Shown: piece after piece, positions 12,127 to 24,861 of the stretch
How positions within the stretch are numbered: the first letter of the stretch is position 1
Layout: every line of letters begins with the position of its first letter
Assembly: GCA_037367405.1 (NCBI GenBank)
Contig: JAZKJV010011611.1
Coordinates: 579,081 to 643,080, forward strand
Reading direction: 5' to 3'
DNA length: 64,000 nucleotides
Source: Ottelia alismoides
Lineage: Eukaryota > Streptophyta > Magnoliopsida > Alismatales > Hydrocharitaceae
The notes under the pieces: model-generated
What the model was told of the DNA's origin: nothing
The model's database searches: none
What the model saw: only the letters and a program-made list of their open reading frames with translations
Position numbers and translations under genes: made by a program

Positions 12127-12288
12127 TTACCGTCCGATCTTCAAGATCAGAAGACTCACGTTCAACCACATCACCGGAATCACAAGAAACAGCTACCGTC
12201 TGTCTTCGAGATCAGACAATCTCTACTCGACCACATCTTCATCATATGAAGCCTCCAGCTACAGTCTGATCTCAACGATCGGACAGTC
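12127..12288 (+). repeat. Three hairpin repeats in element C LTR
   Basis: Three units spaced about 62-66 bp apart each hold an imperfect palindrome of the type CGTCYGATCT...AGATCRGACG (about 12129, 12191 and 12256). The same three occur in the 3' LTR at 28770-28935. Confidence 0.65.
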
Positions 12289-12606
12289 TTCAACAATCCA
12301 TGACATCACCCCGAGCCTCCTCTCCATGTCTTTAGGCTCGGGGTTCCCGAGCCAACTCTGAACCTCCTCTAAGCCAGAGTCGACACCTGAAGCTATGTGA
12401 GCCTCCTCCGATCCTTCATTGCTCCCGAACCTCGCCATCATGTGCCTGGTCACGTGACTAGAAAGGAAATTTGAAGAAGGCCCCTCGAGCTGCTTCAAAT
12501 TGCATACAAGTCCAGCAATCACGTGCCACCCACTTGCGTCAGGGGTCAATTGCATTAGACCCCTGCGAGTTTCTAATAATTGCAATTTTAGCCCTGCACG
12601 TGTGAG

Positions 12607-12611
12607 TAAAT
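12607..12611. repeat. Target-site duplication TAAAT, left copy
   Basis: TAAAT here and at 23056-23060 flank Copia-1. Removing the element leaves GAGTAAATATCAGGG, which aligns with GGGTAAATATTAGGG in C's 3' LTR (about 29250). Confidence 0.95.
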
Positions 12612-13879
12612 TGTTGGACATGAGAGCCCATGGAGAGCCATTATGCAATAAATGTTATTGCGAATATCATTCCCTGATCTGAAATGCAGAATAACTAATT
12701 TGCATAATAGTTCCCTTAGTAAAATTAGGGTTATGTACCATGGCCATCTTAATGATCATACAATTGTTGATTCAATTATTGAATCATAGAGGCTGGTGCT
12801 CGGAAGAATATCTAAAGGGATAGATTGAGGACTCATCAAGCACTGTCAAATGATTATTAAGAGAGAATCTCCAGCTTGAGAAGGAGATGGCAATCTTTTC
12901 TCTAAAGGTTGATATCTGACCAACCTCTTGATGTAGGTCCTCTACATAGGAATAGAGATTCCGAGATGTTAGATTAGTTAGGTCAAAGAGTTGACTTAAC
13001 GAGATCGAGATAACAAAAGTCCTATGTCGTATGCTATCACGATATAGGCACGCATTCTCTAACCGGAGATAGATGTGTTACTATATGTCTGAGTATGTAC
13101 ATTTGACAGACCAATAGGTTGATAACCTAACCAAGGTCTATACACCGACGTGCTGGTGTGCATGCAAGAGCATATGAGTAATACGATCTCTCAAATGGAT
13201 CATACTGGTTCATTACTGAACCGGAAGACATGAGCTCACTCATGCGATATTGGGAAGAATCAAATTCCATGCACGGTCTTCTCACTTTGGAAGCTTGACT
13301 GAATTTATAGGTTTGATATATACTTTTGGAAGGTATATGATCAACATCTGGGTATGATATATGCTTTTGGATAGTATATGATAGCCCAATGATCGATTGA
13401 GAAACTTAATGAAGAAACCCAGAAGGAGACAATCCAACAAAGATCCAAAACTTCAGGTTTAATATGGGTCTTCCAGTATGCGGGATGTATAGGTATTGGA
13501 AATACCTGAGAGTGATGTGATCATAAAAGATTGTATAACCATGACGCTTCCATTCCGAGGGAGTGATGAAACAAGTCTAGATTTTAGCGACTCCTCTCAT
13601 AGAGAAGTGATCTAATCTTAGTCCAAATGTTAGACCTTGATCTGAATGTGATTCAAATGCAATGAGAAGATTAGATCGACGGCCTTGACTTAATCAAGTA
13701 TCTTTTGGTGGTCCGCAAGATCAAGATTTGAGATGTGATCTCAATATCTAAGTCACAATACGTGGAATAATACAGTCGCCCTGTCCTTATCTCCAAGTAT
13801 CCACGGAGAAAGCACATTATCCTTGAAAGAGTTCAAGGATAGTTTCATTGTTGATATGTGTATCCGATCATTGAGAAAA

Positions 13880-14250
13880 ATGACAATCAAATGTGATTTA
13901 ATTATAATGAATAATATGAATTTGATTCATATTATAAGAAGAGTTATCTGAGATAACTAAATGTGATTTAATTATCAAAGATGTGAATAATGTAAATGTG
14001 ATTCATATTATTTGGGCATAAGAGAAGAGAGATCCAAGATGATTAGATGTGATTTAATTATCAGGGATATGAATAATGTGGATAACACTATCCATATTAA
14101 TCAGGTATATTATAAATATGATTTATAATATATTAGAGAGAGCATATTGTTATTTATATTTGTTAATTGATTATTGACGTGAAGTGGATTCACATTGGAT
14201 GATTAATTGAAAATATAATTTACATTTTTTTTGGGGATGTGAATGTGATT
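13880..14250 (+). repeat. Degenerate internal repeats in Copia-1 LTR
   Basis: The words ATGTGATTTAATTATC and GATGTGAATAATGT recur three or four times at spacings of roughly 80-105 bp. The 3' LTR has the same repeats at about 21740-22060, with one stretch of about 35 bases missing. Confidence 0.6.
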
Positions 14251-14363
14251 CACATTTTTTAAATGGCATGATCGCAAGTTTCAGAAGATAACTATGAATT
14301 ATTTTTGTCAAATAATTTACAACAATTGTTGTTCTAAATCTTGGAGATATCATGAGATAAGAG

Positions 14364-14411
14364 ATCTCATGAGATAATGTGATCTCAAGGGATAATGAGA
14401 TCTCATGAGAT
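14364..14411 (+). repeat. Repeated 12-bp palindrome ATCTCATGAGAT
   Basis: Perfect palindromes lie at 14364-14375 and 14400-14411 with degraded copies around them. The 3' LTR keeps one at 22201-22212. Confidence 0.7.
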
Positions 14412-14649
14412 AATTAGATGATTGGTAGTTGTCCCCCCTTTTTAGGGGATATGGTTTATCTCCTCATTATCTCCAAGGATAATTAATTGATTTGAATTTA
14501 AATATATGGATTTATCGATACATATATATAATTAAATTAATTATTGTTGTGTTTTCACAAAAAAATCATGGCCATTGAAAGAAACTCAAATCAATCTCAC
14601 CATTGATTGTGTGATGCCCATGGATTGGGATCACGGATTCCCAAAACCC

Positions 14650-14657
14650 TATATAAG
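14650..14657 (+). promoter_or_regulatory. TATA box of Copia-1 5' LTR
   Basis: CCCTATATAAGAAGAGG, followed about 45 bases on by CT-rich sequence, marks the likely LTR promoter. The 3' LTR has the same box at 22466-22473. Confidence 0.7.
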
Positions 14658-15217
14658 AAGAGGCACCCCTTGCTCTTCAAGTTACACGACTATGACATAT
14701 GCTCTCTTCCTCTCTCTCTACACGTCATCTCTCTCCCTCTCTCTCGTTGTGGTCATCCACCAGGGAGCCCAAGAGAGAGTCGTCATCGCCGCAGCATCGT
14801 CGTTATGTTGTCGGATCATCTACTCGTGGATATCCATCTCATTTGGTGCATCTCGCTCGTGAATAAGGTGATTGATCTCGTGTGATGAAATCAGGATATT
14901 TGTCGCTTGGATCATCAACATGGATTACGAGGAGCGCGCGCCTCGCAAGCGTCTCCTCCGTTGGATTGGACTTGAGATAGGACATCTCTTGGTTTAGAGA
15001 CTCGATCACAACCGTGCTTCAAGAGGTAAACCTTATACCTATTTGTGGTTTAGATAAAACGATCCAAGAAATGTTCTTGGATCATGTGATTTCATCATTT
15101 TAAAATCTTTAAATTCCGCTGCCTAGAGCAACTAGTGCGGTTATTCGCTCCCGATCACATTCGATGCGATCCTCACATTTTTGTGATGCGCTTAAGGATT
15201 TCCTCATATCCTTCAAG

Positions 15218-15230
15218 TGGTATCAAAGTC
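15218..15230 (+). other. Primer-binding site of Copia-1 (tRNA-Met type)
   Basis: TGGTATCAAAGTC lies two bases after the 5' LTR end. It differs slightly from the usual plant Copia site TGGTATCAGAGC, complementary to initiator tRNA-Met. Confidence 0.85.
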
Positions 15231-18150
15231 ATATATTGGATGTTTGGTATACGATCCATAAACCTAAGAAGAGTTGGGTTCATTAGGGATTGTGAAAATT
15301 TTGTGGCATTTCAATTTTTGCAGACTTGTTTGATGATAAATTTCGACCCTTTTTAAAATATTTAAACACAAAACTATCACTTATATAATGTTTCCCATTA
15401 ATTAAGAAAATCGTGTGATTTGAGTTTGCATGATTTGGAATCCTATAACTATAGATATAATCATTTTAATGACCATATGTCCACTGTTTCGGGGATGGAA
15501 AATAATGACGTAATTAAGGAGTTAATTACGATTTTAAAACTTCTGAAAATTCATTCTTATAATTTAGGTTCTGTTGTAAATCAAATTAAAAAACTTTACA
15601 AATTTGTTTTTTTTATTTTGGATTTAAATTGATTGAGATATATTAATTTTAGTAAGTAGGGGTCACTGCTGAAAATTACAAACTCGGTCATGAACCTTAT
15701 GATTGTCATTTAAGTAACTTGTGAAATTAATGGTTAATTTCTTGGAATAATTATGGATAATATTAAGGAAATATTTGATGATAATTGTTCCCTTAAATGA
15801 CATTGCCTCAACCAATAGATGATTAGATATGATCTAGATCACCAATTGGCTACTTGATACCCTTTCATCAAACATGTTACTTGAATAGATTTTGGGAATT
15901 TGTTTAGCAAATTTCTTTATAAGAAAAATAGTTTAGATTATTACTATATGGTATAATTTCGGTTGAAGAACCGATGAACATCTCAAGTACACAATGATCG
16001 ATTTGGCATTATCCTTTCCTGAGGTGGATATGGTGTCTAGTCAAGGAGCGTTGGGGTAGCAGGTTGAACCGTGTGCGGTCTATCCCATTCCCGTCGGTAC
16101 TGTCCATGATAGCAGGTAGGGACTCAATAATGTTGGATAAATCATGATGTATTTTCTATTATTAAAATTTGAATAATACATACTTTGAGATAATACCATT
16201 CTTTCAAGTAACAATCAAGTTCGTTGATTGAATTGGATTGATAATTAATTTAATATGATTTAATTGATTGTATCCAATTAAAACACTTTATTTTGAATAG
16301 AGTTGTTAATTCCCATGGAAGAATTAATCATAATGAATATGATTCATAATGATTAATTGGAATTTAAACATGATACAGAGGGTCACATAAGTGACATCCA
16401 TGGTCTCCTTTCAAGGTGAAGGGTTCCGTCACCAGGGATTGCATGTAGGGGATGCCTGACCGAAGTGACAGATCCTGCATACAAGCGCATCTGGAACGGA
16501 CTTTTTGCTTCTCGAAAGAGTAAGGTCGTATATGTAGTGACCCCAATGTTGGATCCTCATATTGTTGGGGGGATATTGGATTGTTCATAGCGAGTTCTAA
16601 TCCTGTTGACGGTTGGTTCAATTAATGACAGGTCAACATCACCTTAGGGGTGGTGGGCTCGGATGTTAAAGACCGAATTGGGAATGCAAGTTGGAATTGC
16701 AAGGCGGAATGTGTTCCCTCTTCTTTTTATCTGAGTTATAGTTTCTCATATTATTAGGATGCGACAAAGATATGAAATGAGATCCCAGATCTTGCTGAGA
16801 TATAATGGTAAGATATCTCTTACATTGAAAGTGATTAAGGGAATGAACTTTCAATGTTGACAAAGCAAAACAACTTTGATATAAAAATTCCTAAATCAAA
16901 GAAAAGTATATATTTATAAGCAAATTTCTTATTTCAAATAATCCTCATTAAACTCACTCAGTAGAATACTCAATAATAACCAGTAAAATATCATGGATTG
17001 GATCCATGATCAATATTCTACTTGCAGTTGGACACATAATGTATGTGGTTGCAATGTACAAGTTTCCTCATGACAATGAGGAATGTCAATTAAATGGACA
17101 GTAGGACAACATCCTAGGGTTTGCATGTCTCTACAGTCTTGATCTCTCATCGAATGTATTTTGAATGTGACACGTCGATGGTGATCGTAATTGTCAAATA
17201 GTCCTTATAAAATCTAAGAAGTTTTTAGCAAATATATGTGCTCTCAACGTTTAATCATGAATGACATGGTTCTCTGCATTATGCAGAATGGTGGCTCTAT
17301 CATCATTCTATTATCTACACTCTATTCATTCAAGAAGCTTCATAATATTCATATTATATGAATTGAATGAAGCATGTATAAATGTAGAAATACTCTTATA
17401 TTGAAATCTTTTGAATTCAACATAAGAGATCCTTTGTCTTAGGCAATTGTTGTTTATAGATGAAAGGAGTGCAATGGAAGCATGGGTTGGACCCAAGTTA
17501 GAAAGAAAGTCAAAGAGTTGACTATACATATATGGTTTCCATACATATGACATCCAAAGAGTTGGATGAATGCCAATATTGCAATAAGCCGATGTATTGA
17601 TAGTGTGACTATCTAGTCTATCTAGAATCCGTAGAGAAGGACTTTGATAGTGCATCTGAATAATCTATATCTATATGTCATCATTGAAATTGTCTTACTT
17701 ATTAAATAAGATTAAGAGTCTATCAATTATATCTCTTTCTTCTAATGACATTTGCAATTGGTTGCATATTATTTAGAAGACTAGAAATTTTGATCTTATT
17801 GTTTTAATAGTCATCAACACAGATATTGATGCAATTGTTGTAACAATCTCTATTGGATAGATAGACTTCAAATTTTTAGTGGGAGAGCCCTCAGTCTTAT
17901 AGAATATTTCTATGACTTGGATATTAGAATACACTCATTGTTTATTTCTAAATGTTGGAAATAAACATGAATTCTGGAATAAATTTATCATAGAGAGTTA
18001 TGATGTATATATTTCAGATAACAGTCTAAAACCTAGAGGACTCTACTAAATTAGAAAATTAATGAATAGTTCATTAAGATTTATAATACTGAAAGTTAAA
18101 CCTTATGAGATCAATAGGAGTATGAAGATCATTTGACAATGATCTAGCAT
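15231..18150 (+). mobile_element. Copia-1 leader and gag region, unreadable
   Basis: Gag is expected here, but no conserved block or CCHC zinc knuckle can be read with confidence. Frames are short and stop-rich. The longest plus-strand frame (15420-15632) does not match a motif I recognise. The region is AT-rich and probably decayed leader plus gag. Confidence 0.4.
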
Positions 18151-18356
18151 CAAGCCTTGGGAATTTGTCTGTTGATTTGATCAATAGACTAGTAAGAGAT
18201 GAAACTTCAGAATGTCTAAAATTTCAAAACTTACATACTTATGAATATTGCATTCAAAGTAAATTGTCCAATACACCCATCCCTGCAAATGGTGTTAGAT
18301 GCCGAGGTATTCAAGATCTCATACATATTGATGTATGTGGATCATCTATATCATAG
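18150..18356 (+). pseudogene. Copia-1 GAG-pre-integrase domain
   Basis: The frame reads NLSVDLINRLVRDE, then a C...C spacing (YEYCIQSKLS), then LIHIDVCGSS. This matches the plant Copia pattern (INRLVKDG, CESCLEGKM, LIHSDVCGPM), the zinc-binding linker before the integrase core. The first cysteine of the pair appears replaced, and the frame is lost right after VCGSS. Confidence 0.85.
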
Positions 18357-18479
18357 ATGATATGAGATATCATGCGATGATTTTTTGATATGAGATTTCT
18401 TCCCTTTACCTTAGAAACCTTTGAAATGTTCAGAGATTTCATAATTTTGGTTTAGAATCAATGTTTGAAGGAAGAGGAA

Positions 18480-18800
18480 AATGAATTTTATCTAACCTAG
18501 GTAGCAAGTACCTATTAGATGAATTCATACAATACCTTATGTAGATATGAATATCATTCCCATCTCACTCCTCCTGATACACCTAAACTCAATAGAGTTG
18601 TAGGGAGACACAATTAGACCATATGTGACATGATTTGGTCAATGATGAATATTAGCATTATTACCTCTTAGTTTCGAGCAATATATGTAGGAGAGACTAC
18701 AATATATATCCTTAATAAGGTTCCATGCAAGTAAGTTAAAATCTAGAACCAGAGTATGGTAATTCATTAGGAAAATAAAGGATGGTACTGGATACCTACT
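18480..18800 (+). pseudogene. Copia-1 integrase core remains
   Basis: Shifting frames give GSKYLLDEFIQYL, SHSSYTPKLNRVVGRHN, DMIWSMMN and TTIYILNKVPCK. These correspond to the Copia integrase segments GGEYLS-EF, TPQLNGVSERRNRT, DMVRSMMN and AAYILNRVPSK. The catalytic glutamate in the GVSER motif is replaced (VVGRHN), and several stops and shifts are present. Inactive. Confidence 0.85.
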
Positions 18801-19440
18801 TTATGACCTTGAGATTCTTAAATATCTCATCTCTGAGAATGTAATTCTTAAAGGATGAGACTCTTGAGAATCAAGATGAAAATGAAGTGAAGGAACTCGT
18901 TGAATCTTGAGAAGATTATGAGGTTCCTAAAATGGGAAACTAAAGGACAATTAAAAATGAAACACTCATACCTCTTCAAATGAGTTTGAGGTTGGATTCC
19001 ATGTGTAGTTAAATCTGATAATGATCGGACTTCATGTGATGAAGCTTATGAAGATCATGTCATGGAAAGATGGATATTAGAAATAAAGTCTAAAGTAGAC
19101 TTCATATGCAAGTGTTATATATGGACCCTCAAGGATCCACCTATAAGGGTAAGACTCGTTAAGGTGTAAATGGATCTTTAAGAGAAAGAGTGAACCTGAT
19201 GAGAAATAGAGACCTTCATAGCACGGTTCGTATCTGCAAGATACACACCGAAGAGAAGACATCGCTTGCGATGAGACTTTCTCTTCAATGACCATGCTTA
19301 ATTCCATCAGAATATTGCTAACTGTAGCTACACAACTTGACTATGTCATCTTCAAGATGTGAGTCAAGATTGCATTCCTCTATGAATACCTCTTTGAGGA
19401 TGTTCACATGACGTAGCCCTGGGGCTTCATGGTTGAGGAA

Positions 19441-19635
19441 AGCAAGGTGTGCAAGCTGAAGAACTCCATCTATGGAATCAAATAAGTTTCTTGTGGTTGG
19501 AACATCGGATTTGCTGAAATTATAAATGTTATGATTTCGGATAGAATCTTGATGAACCATATGAAGCTCAGTGGGAGTGCCATTGTGTTAATCGTGCTAA
19601 ATGTAGATGATATCCTGATCATTTGGAATGACATA
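19441..19635 (+). pseudogene. Copia-1 reverse transcriptase remains
   Basis: One frame reads SKVCKLKNSIYGIK, stop, VSCGWNIGF, then KLSGSAIVLIVLNVDDILIIWND. This matches CKLKKSIYGLKQASRSWN and YVDDILLIGND of Copia RT. The catalytic box is NVDD (19600-19611), with Y replaced by N. A stop lies at the usual KQ position. The N-terminal RT part (about 19100-19440) is too broken to read. Confidence 0.9.
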
Positions 19636-19849
19636 AGGATAATAATACGTGTTTTATAATCTAAATATTCCATACCTTGATATATGATCTCAAGGATACA
19701 TGATAGATCTTAGTTCTAAAGTTGTTCATAAGCAAAGAGAAGAGGGTAGTGGGACTGTCACATTAGTAGTACACCTTGGACATTTTCATTTTCTACAAAA
19801 TTACAAGAGAGGCTTCTTTTCCTGAATATATTGTACTGACCTATCTAAA

Positions 19850-20440
19850 GGGATAGCACCTCAAGGAGTTGAGTAGGTGAATGATAAAGCAGAATGCCCG
19901 TGTGCATCAGTTACGAGAAGCCGAGTGTATGCTAGATGTGTACAAAAGTCAGATGTCTACCATGCAGTAAGAGTAGTAAACTGTTGCTAATTCTGCTATG
20001 GAGATAAAACATTTGGTTGCAGTAATAACAATATCTTCAAAGATGACAAGACTTCCGAGATAGTGATCTCTAAGCCTTATCTTCAAGTAACTAAGAATAT
20101 ATAGATAGTGGTCTAAAAGGTCTTAACTGTAGTTACCTTAGGAGGTATAAATCGCCGAGAATAAGGGTGTTCTGGTAAGGATTATGGAAGTACTGGTTAT
20201 AATAATTATTAAGATGTAGTGTCAAGGACACTATAACTGACAGTATTGAGTATTGGTTGTATGAGATGAAACATTTGCATTGGATATGAGCACTTCTACT
20301 AAGGGATATGCAAGTGTCACAAAAGGACATGGTGTAGTCTCTTGGGAACAGAGTGACTGATCATCTTACATAGCTATTTTTCTAAATAGCATGTGATTGT
20401 CACATGAGTGCAGGTTTAAATGATTAGCCCATTAATGTCT
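19850..20440 (+). pseudogene. Copia-1 RNase H and 3' end remains
   Basis: The fragment TVANSAMEIKHLVAV (about 19980) resembles the STMEAEYVA segment of Copia RNase H. The remainder to the polypurine tract has only short pieces of plausible frame, as expected of the C-terminal pol. Confidence 0.5.
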
Positions 20441-20446
20441 CATTGG

Positions 20447-20459
20447 GCTAGTGAGAGAT
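20447..20459 (+). other. Polypurine tract of Copia-1
   Basis: GGCTAGTGAGAGAT lies directly before the 3' LTR start. Plant Copia elements usually have a purine-rich AAGTGGGAGA there. Confidence 0.6.
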
Positions 20460-23055
20460 TGTTGGACATGAGAGCCCATAGTGAGCCATTATGCAATAAA
20501 TGTTATTGCGAATATCATTACCTAATTTGAAATGAATAACTAATTTTCATAATAGGTCCCTTAGTACAATTAGGGTTATGTACCATGGCCATCTTAATGA
20601 TCATACAACTGTTGATTCAATTATTGAATCATAGAGGTTGGTGCTGGGATGAATATCTAAATAATTAGATTGAGGACTCATCAAGCACCGTCAAATGATT
20701 ATTAAGAGAGGATTTCCAGCCTGAGAAGGAGATGGCAATCTTTTCTCTAAAGGTTGATATCTAACCAATCTCTTGATGCAGGTCCTCTGCATAGGAATAG
20801 AGATTCAGAGGAGTCCGATTAGTTAGGTCAAAGAGTTGAGTTAACGAGATCGAGATAATCAAAGTCCTATGTCGTATGCTGTCACGATATAAGCACGCAT
20901 CCTCTGACCAGAGACAGATGTTTTACTATATGTTTGAGTATGTACATTTGGCAGACCAATAGGTTGATGGCCTAACCAAGGTCTATACACCGGTGCGTTG
21001 GTGTGCATGCAAGGGCATATGAGTAATACGATCTCTCAAAAGGATCATACAGTTTCATTGCTAAACCGGAAGACATGATCTCACGCATGCGATATTGGGA
21101 AGAATCAAATTCCGTGCATGGTCGTCTCACTTTGGAAGCTTGACTGAATTTATAGGTTTGATATATACTTTTGGAATGTATATGATCAACATCTGGGTAT
21201 GATATATGCTTTTAGAAAATATATAGCCGATACCAACTCCCAATGATTGAATGAAAAACTTAGAGATAAAACTCTGAAGGAGACAGTCCAAAAGAGATCC
21301 TAAACTTTGGGTTTAATATGGGTCTTCCGGTATGCAGGATGTACAAGTATTGGGAATACCAGAGGGTGATGTGATCATAAACAATTGTATAACCATGACG
21401 CTTCCATTCCAAGGGAGTGATGAAACAGGTCTTGATTTTAGTGACTCCTCTCATAGAAAAGTGATCTAATCTTAGTCCAAATGTTGGACCTTAATCTGAT
21501 GTGATTCGGATGCAATGAGAAGATTATATCTACGACCTTGATTTAATCAAGCATCTTTGGGAGGTCCGCAAGATGTAGATTTGAGATGTGATCTCAATAT
21601 CTACATCACTATATGAAGAACAATACAATCGCCATGTCCTTATCTCCAAGCATCTGCGGAGAAAACACATTATCCTTAAAATAGTTCAAGGATAATTTCA
21701 TTATTGATATGTGTATCCGAGCATTAAGAAAATTGACAATTAAATGTGATTCAATTATCATAAATAATATGAATTTGATTCATATTATAAGGAGAGTTAT
21801 CTGAGATAATTAAATGTGATTTAATTATCAAAGATGTGAATAATATGAATGTGATTCATACTATGTGGGCATAAGAGAAGAGAGATCCAAGATGATTAAA
21901 TGTGATTTAATTATCATGGACATGAATAATGTGGATAGGATTTATAATATATTAGAGAGAGCATATTGTAATTTATATTTGTTAATTGATTATTGATGTG
22001 AATTGGATTCATATTGGATGATTACTTCAAAATATAATTTACATTTTATTTTGGGATGTGAATGTGACTCACATTTTTCAAGGGCATGACCGTAAATTTC
22101 ACAAGATAATTGTGAATTATTTTTGTCAAATAATTTACAACAATTGTTGCTGTAAATCTTGGAGATATCATGAGATAATGATATCTCATGACATAATGAG
22201 ATCTCATGAGATAATGAGACGATTAGTAGTTGTCCCCCCTTTTTAGGGGATATGATTTATCCCCTCATTATCTCCAGCAATAATTAATTGATTTGATTTG
22301 AATTTAAATATGTTGATTTATATATATATATATATGTATTTAATTGAAATTAATTATTGTTATGTTTTCACAATAAAGATCATGGCCATTGAAACAAACA
22401 CAAATCAATCTCACCTATTGATTGTGTGATATCCATAGATTTGGATCCATGGACTCCCAAAATCCTATATAAGAAGAGGAACCCCTTGCTCTTCGAGTTA
22501 CATGATTACGACATATGCTCTCTCCCTCCCTCTCTCTCTCTCTCTATCTATACGTCATCTCTCTACCTCTCTCTCATTGTGGCCGTCCATCAGAGAGTCC
22601 AAGAGAGAGTCGTCATCACCATAACATCGTCTTATGGTGTTGGATCATCTACTCGTGGATCTTCATCTCCTTTGGTACATCTCGCTTGTGAAGAAGATGT
22701 TGGATCTCGTGTAACGAGATCAGGAGATCCGTCGCTTGGATCATAAACATGGATTGTGAGGAGCACACATCTCATCAACGTGCTCGCAAGCCTCTTCTCT
22801 GTTTGATCGGATTTGAGATAGGAGGTCTCTTGGTTTAGAGTCTCGATCGCAACCACGCTTCAAGAGGTAAACCTTATACCTATTTGTAGTTTAGATGAAA
22901 AGATCCAAGAAATGTTCTTGGATCACATGGTTTCATCATTTTAAAAATTTTAAATTCCGCTGCCAGAAGCTAGTAGTGCGACTAGTCGCTCCCGATCGCA
23001 TTTGATGCGATCCTCACGCTTTGTGATGTGCATAAGGATTTCCTCATATCCTTCA
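20460..23055 (+). mobile_element. Copia-1 3' LTR
   Basis: This is the second copy of the LTR, TGTTGGACATGAGAGCCC to CCTCATATCCTTCA, 2596 bp. Its TATA box is at 22466-22473. It is followed at once by TAAAT (23056-23060) and C's interrupted LTR. Confidence 0.93.
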
Positions 23056-23060
23056 TAAAT
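23056..23060. repeat. Target-site duplication TAAAT, right copy
   Basis: It matches 12607-12611 and marks the right edge of Copia-1. Confidence 0.95.
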
Positions 23061-23737
23061 ATCAGGGATGGACTCGCAACTTTTGTTAACTTTCACTCCT
23101 TCCAAAGACCTATTTGCTATTTATTTTCATATTTTTCTTGCATTTATGACCCTGGTTTCTTTTGTGAATATCTTGAGCATTCGAGCTCCGATCGATGCGA
23201 TTTCAGTTTTAAAGCCTGTTTCGTTTTCTTTTTAATGGAATAATTTTTTTTCTGATTTGACACCCTAGAGTTCGATGACTAATTTTATTAATGGTGTCCA
23301 TTGTGGAATGCTTTTTATACATTAATCAATATTTCAGTGGAACCTGCTTAGTCATTTGATTCTGAAGTTGACCTAAATTTCTTGCTCAAATATTTTACTA
23401 AATTAGGGCATCTATGATTCAGTGTAACCTTGCATTTCCTTGAATATTAAAAAGAAAATAAAAAAAATGTTTGATTCATGTGTCTGCATTCTATGCATAT
23501 GTGTGCATTTTGACATAAGGATTTCTGATTCAACGCATAATTGGAGTAGTAAGAGTCTAGATTTATACTTAAGAGGCTCGTGTCCCAAAGTTCGACCTTG
23601 GACTTGCCCGAGTAAAACTAAAATAGTTGGTTTGACAGATTAATTAAATGGTTTTTGATGAACCTAATTTAACCCAATGCAATGACATTAGAAGTGTTAA
23701 TTCTACACTATTAAAGGGTTGAATTTTCAGTTCGTCA
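23061..23737 (+). mobile_element. Element C 5' LTR, right part
   Basis: It aligns with 29255-29929 of the 3' LTR (GACACCCTAGAGTTCGATGAC against GACACTCTAGAGTTTGATGAC, among many stretches). The end CAGTTCGTCA parallels CGGCTCATCA at the end of G's LTR. Confidence 0.85.
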
Positions 23738-23739
23738 AA

Positions 23740-23757
23740 TGACATCGTTGCGGGGGA
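23740..23757 (+). other. Relic primer-binding site of element C
   Basis: TGACATCGTTGCGGGGGA lies two bases past the LTR end. It resembles TGGCGCCGTTGCCGGGGA, the complement of the plant tRNA-Asp 3' end, with four or five mismatches. Confidence 0.65.
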
Positions 23758-24861
23758 CATGGCTCATCTTTCATTTTACTTGGATTTTTAATATTTAAAT
23801 TGAGTGTAATTTTTAATTCATAGGTCTCCTTGTTTGTGCATTATTAATCTTTCTTCAATTGATATCTAACACTTATTTTTGTGGCTGGGCCCTTGGGGTT
23901 CAAGGAGGCGAGGAGCAAGAGTTCCCGCTGCTAGGAGCTGCTGAAGCAAACCTTGGAGAAAATCAAAGAGAAAAAAATTATTGTCTTGCATTTTTCCCAT
24001 GAAATAATCATCTTTACAATGGCCTTTGTTCGAAGACTCGCGTGTATAAATGAACGTAGCTCTCTGTGGTTGTGTGGGGATCGCCCACTTGAGTGTCGAC
24101 CTAGGATCAGGCATGTGGCTCTCTGATCTATTTTTACATTTTATTTTATGTGTTTGATCATAGGTAGGACACACATTAAATCGAGACGCTCGTAGACACC
24201 GCTTCACTTAGCCAAAAATTCAATCTATTCTTTTCGCTAATAAAAGCATGTTAGGTGCGGTTTTTCATCTACTTACATACATTTAGGTTTAGATTTTAAT
24301 TCAGTATTGTTTTCATTAGATTTTTCTCAAGGCACTGTGAGTTTCCTCTCTTAGCCTAGATCATGATTTTTATCGATTATGTGGCTCTTTTCTCGACCTC
24401 CCTTCCTGGTTTGGTCACCTAAGTTAATGGAAATTAGGAATAAGTGGTAGACGATTGATTGATTGATTTATGCTCTCATTTAAACAATGATGACCTTAAC
24501 ATAATAGTTGGGACTGATAAATGCAAGTTGATCTAAAATGGAGTAAAATCATGTTTTGGGAGAGCAACACCCGTGTTTATGTAGGACGGTTTTATTCGAC
24601 ATTTTTTTTCCTTGCGTAAATTAGAATGTTTTAATCACCAATAAAAATGATAAGATAATCAACCAACACGTATTGGTTTTACGTGTGAGTTGGTGAATTT
24701 AAAAGGATATTGCTTGCTTGTTTGAGCCTTGATTGCTCTGACACCCTCCCCTAGCCCTTAAAGTACTCCATTCATCTCCGAAGATTCATTCACTCACGTG
24801 TATAAACATCCTAACTTCTCTGTTCCCCTCAGGTCTCCCCCAGCATCATTTATCCATCTTT

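Larger units (their letters stand above)
10331..12611 (+). mobile_element. Element C 5' LTR, left part
   Basis: It starts TGATGAAACTCAGTTTCATT and aligns over its length with 26949 onward. It contains an inverted pair of G-boxes (10659-10697), a TATA box (10826-10831), the candidate intron (11562-11872) and three hairpin repeats (12127-12288). It is interrupted by Copia-1 after 12611. Confidence 0.85.
12612..15215 (+). mobile_element. Copia-1 5' LTR
   Basis: It starts TGTTGGACATGAGAGCCC and ends CCTCATATCCTTCA. It contains repeated AT-rich segments (about 13880-14250), ATCTCATGAGAT palindromes (14364-14375 and 14400-14411) and a TATA box at 14650. It aligns throughout with 20460-23055 apart from small indels. 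Confidence 0.93.
12612..23055 (+). mobile_element. Copia-1: complete but decayed Ty1/Copia element
   Basis: The element is 10.4 kb, with LTRs of 2604 bp (12612-15215) and 2596 bp (20460-23055), each TGTTGGAC...CTTCA, flanked by TAAAT. The interior of 5.2 kb has a tRNA-Met-type primer site and keeps Copia pol order (GAG-pre-integrase, integrase, RT, RNase H) in broken frames. A hand comparison of the first roughly 245 LTR bases shows about 7% differences, so it is not recent. It is inserted in element C's 5' LTR. Lineage within Copia is not assigned. Confidence 0.93.

Noticed and set aside
14575..14885. Two overlapping plus-strand frames just before and after the TATA box in Copia-1's 5' LTR, with a similar one at 22426-22746
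   Set aside because: They lie within the LTR promoter region, have CT-repeat-derived Ser/Leu stretches and no start context or domain.
16364..16621. Minus-strand 85-residue frame in Copia-1
   Set aside because: It is opposite to the element's coding strand, has no domain, and falls in the decayed gag region.
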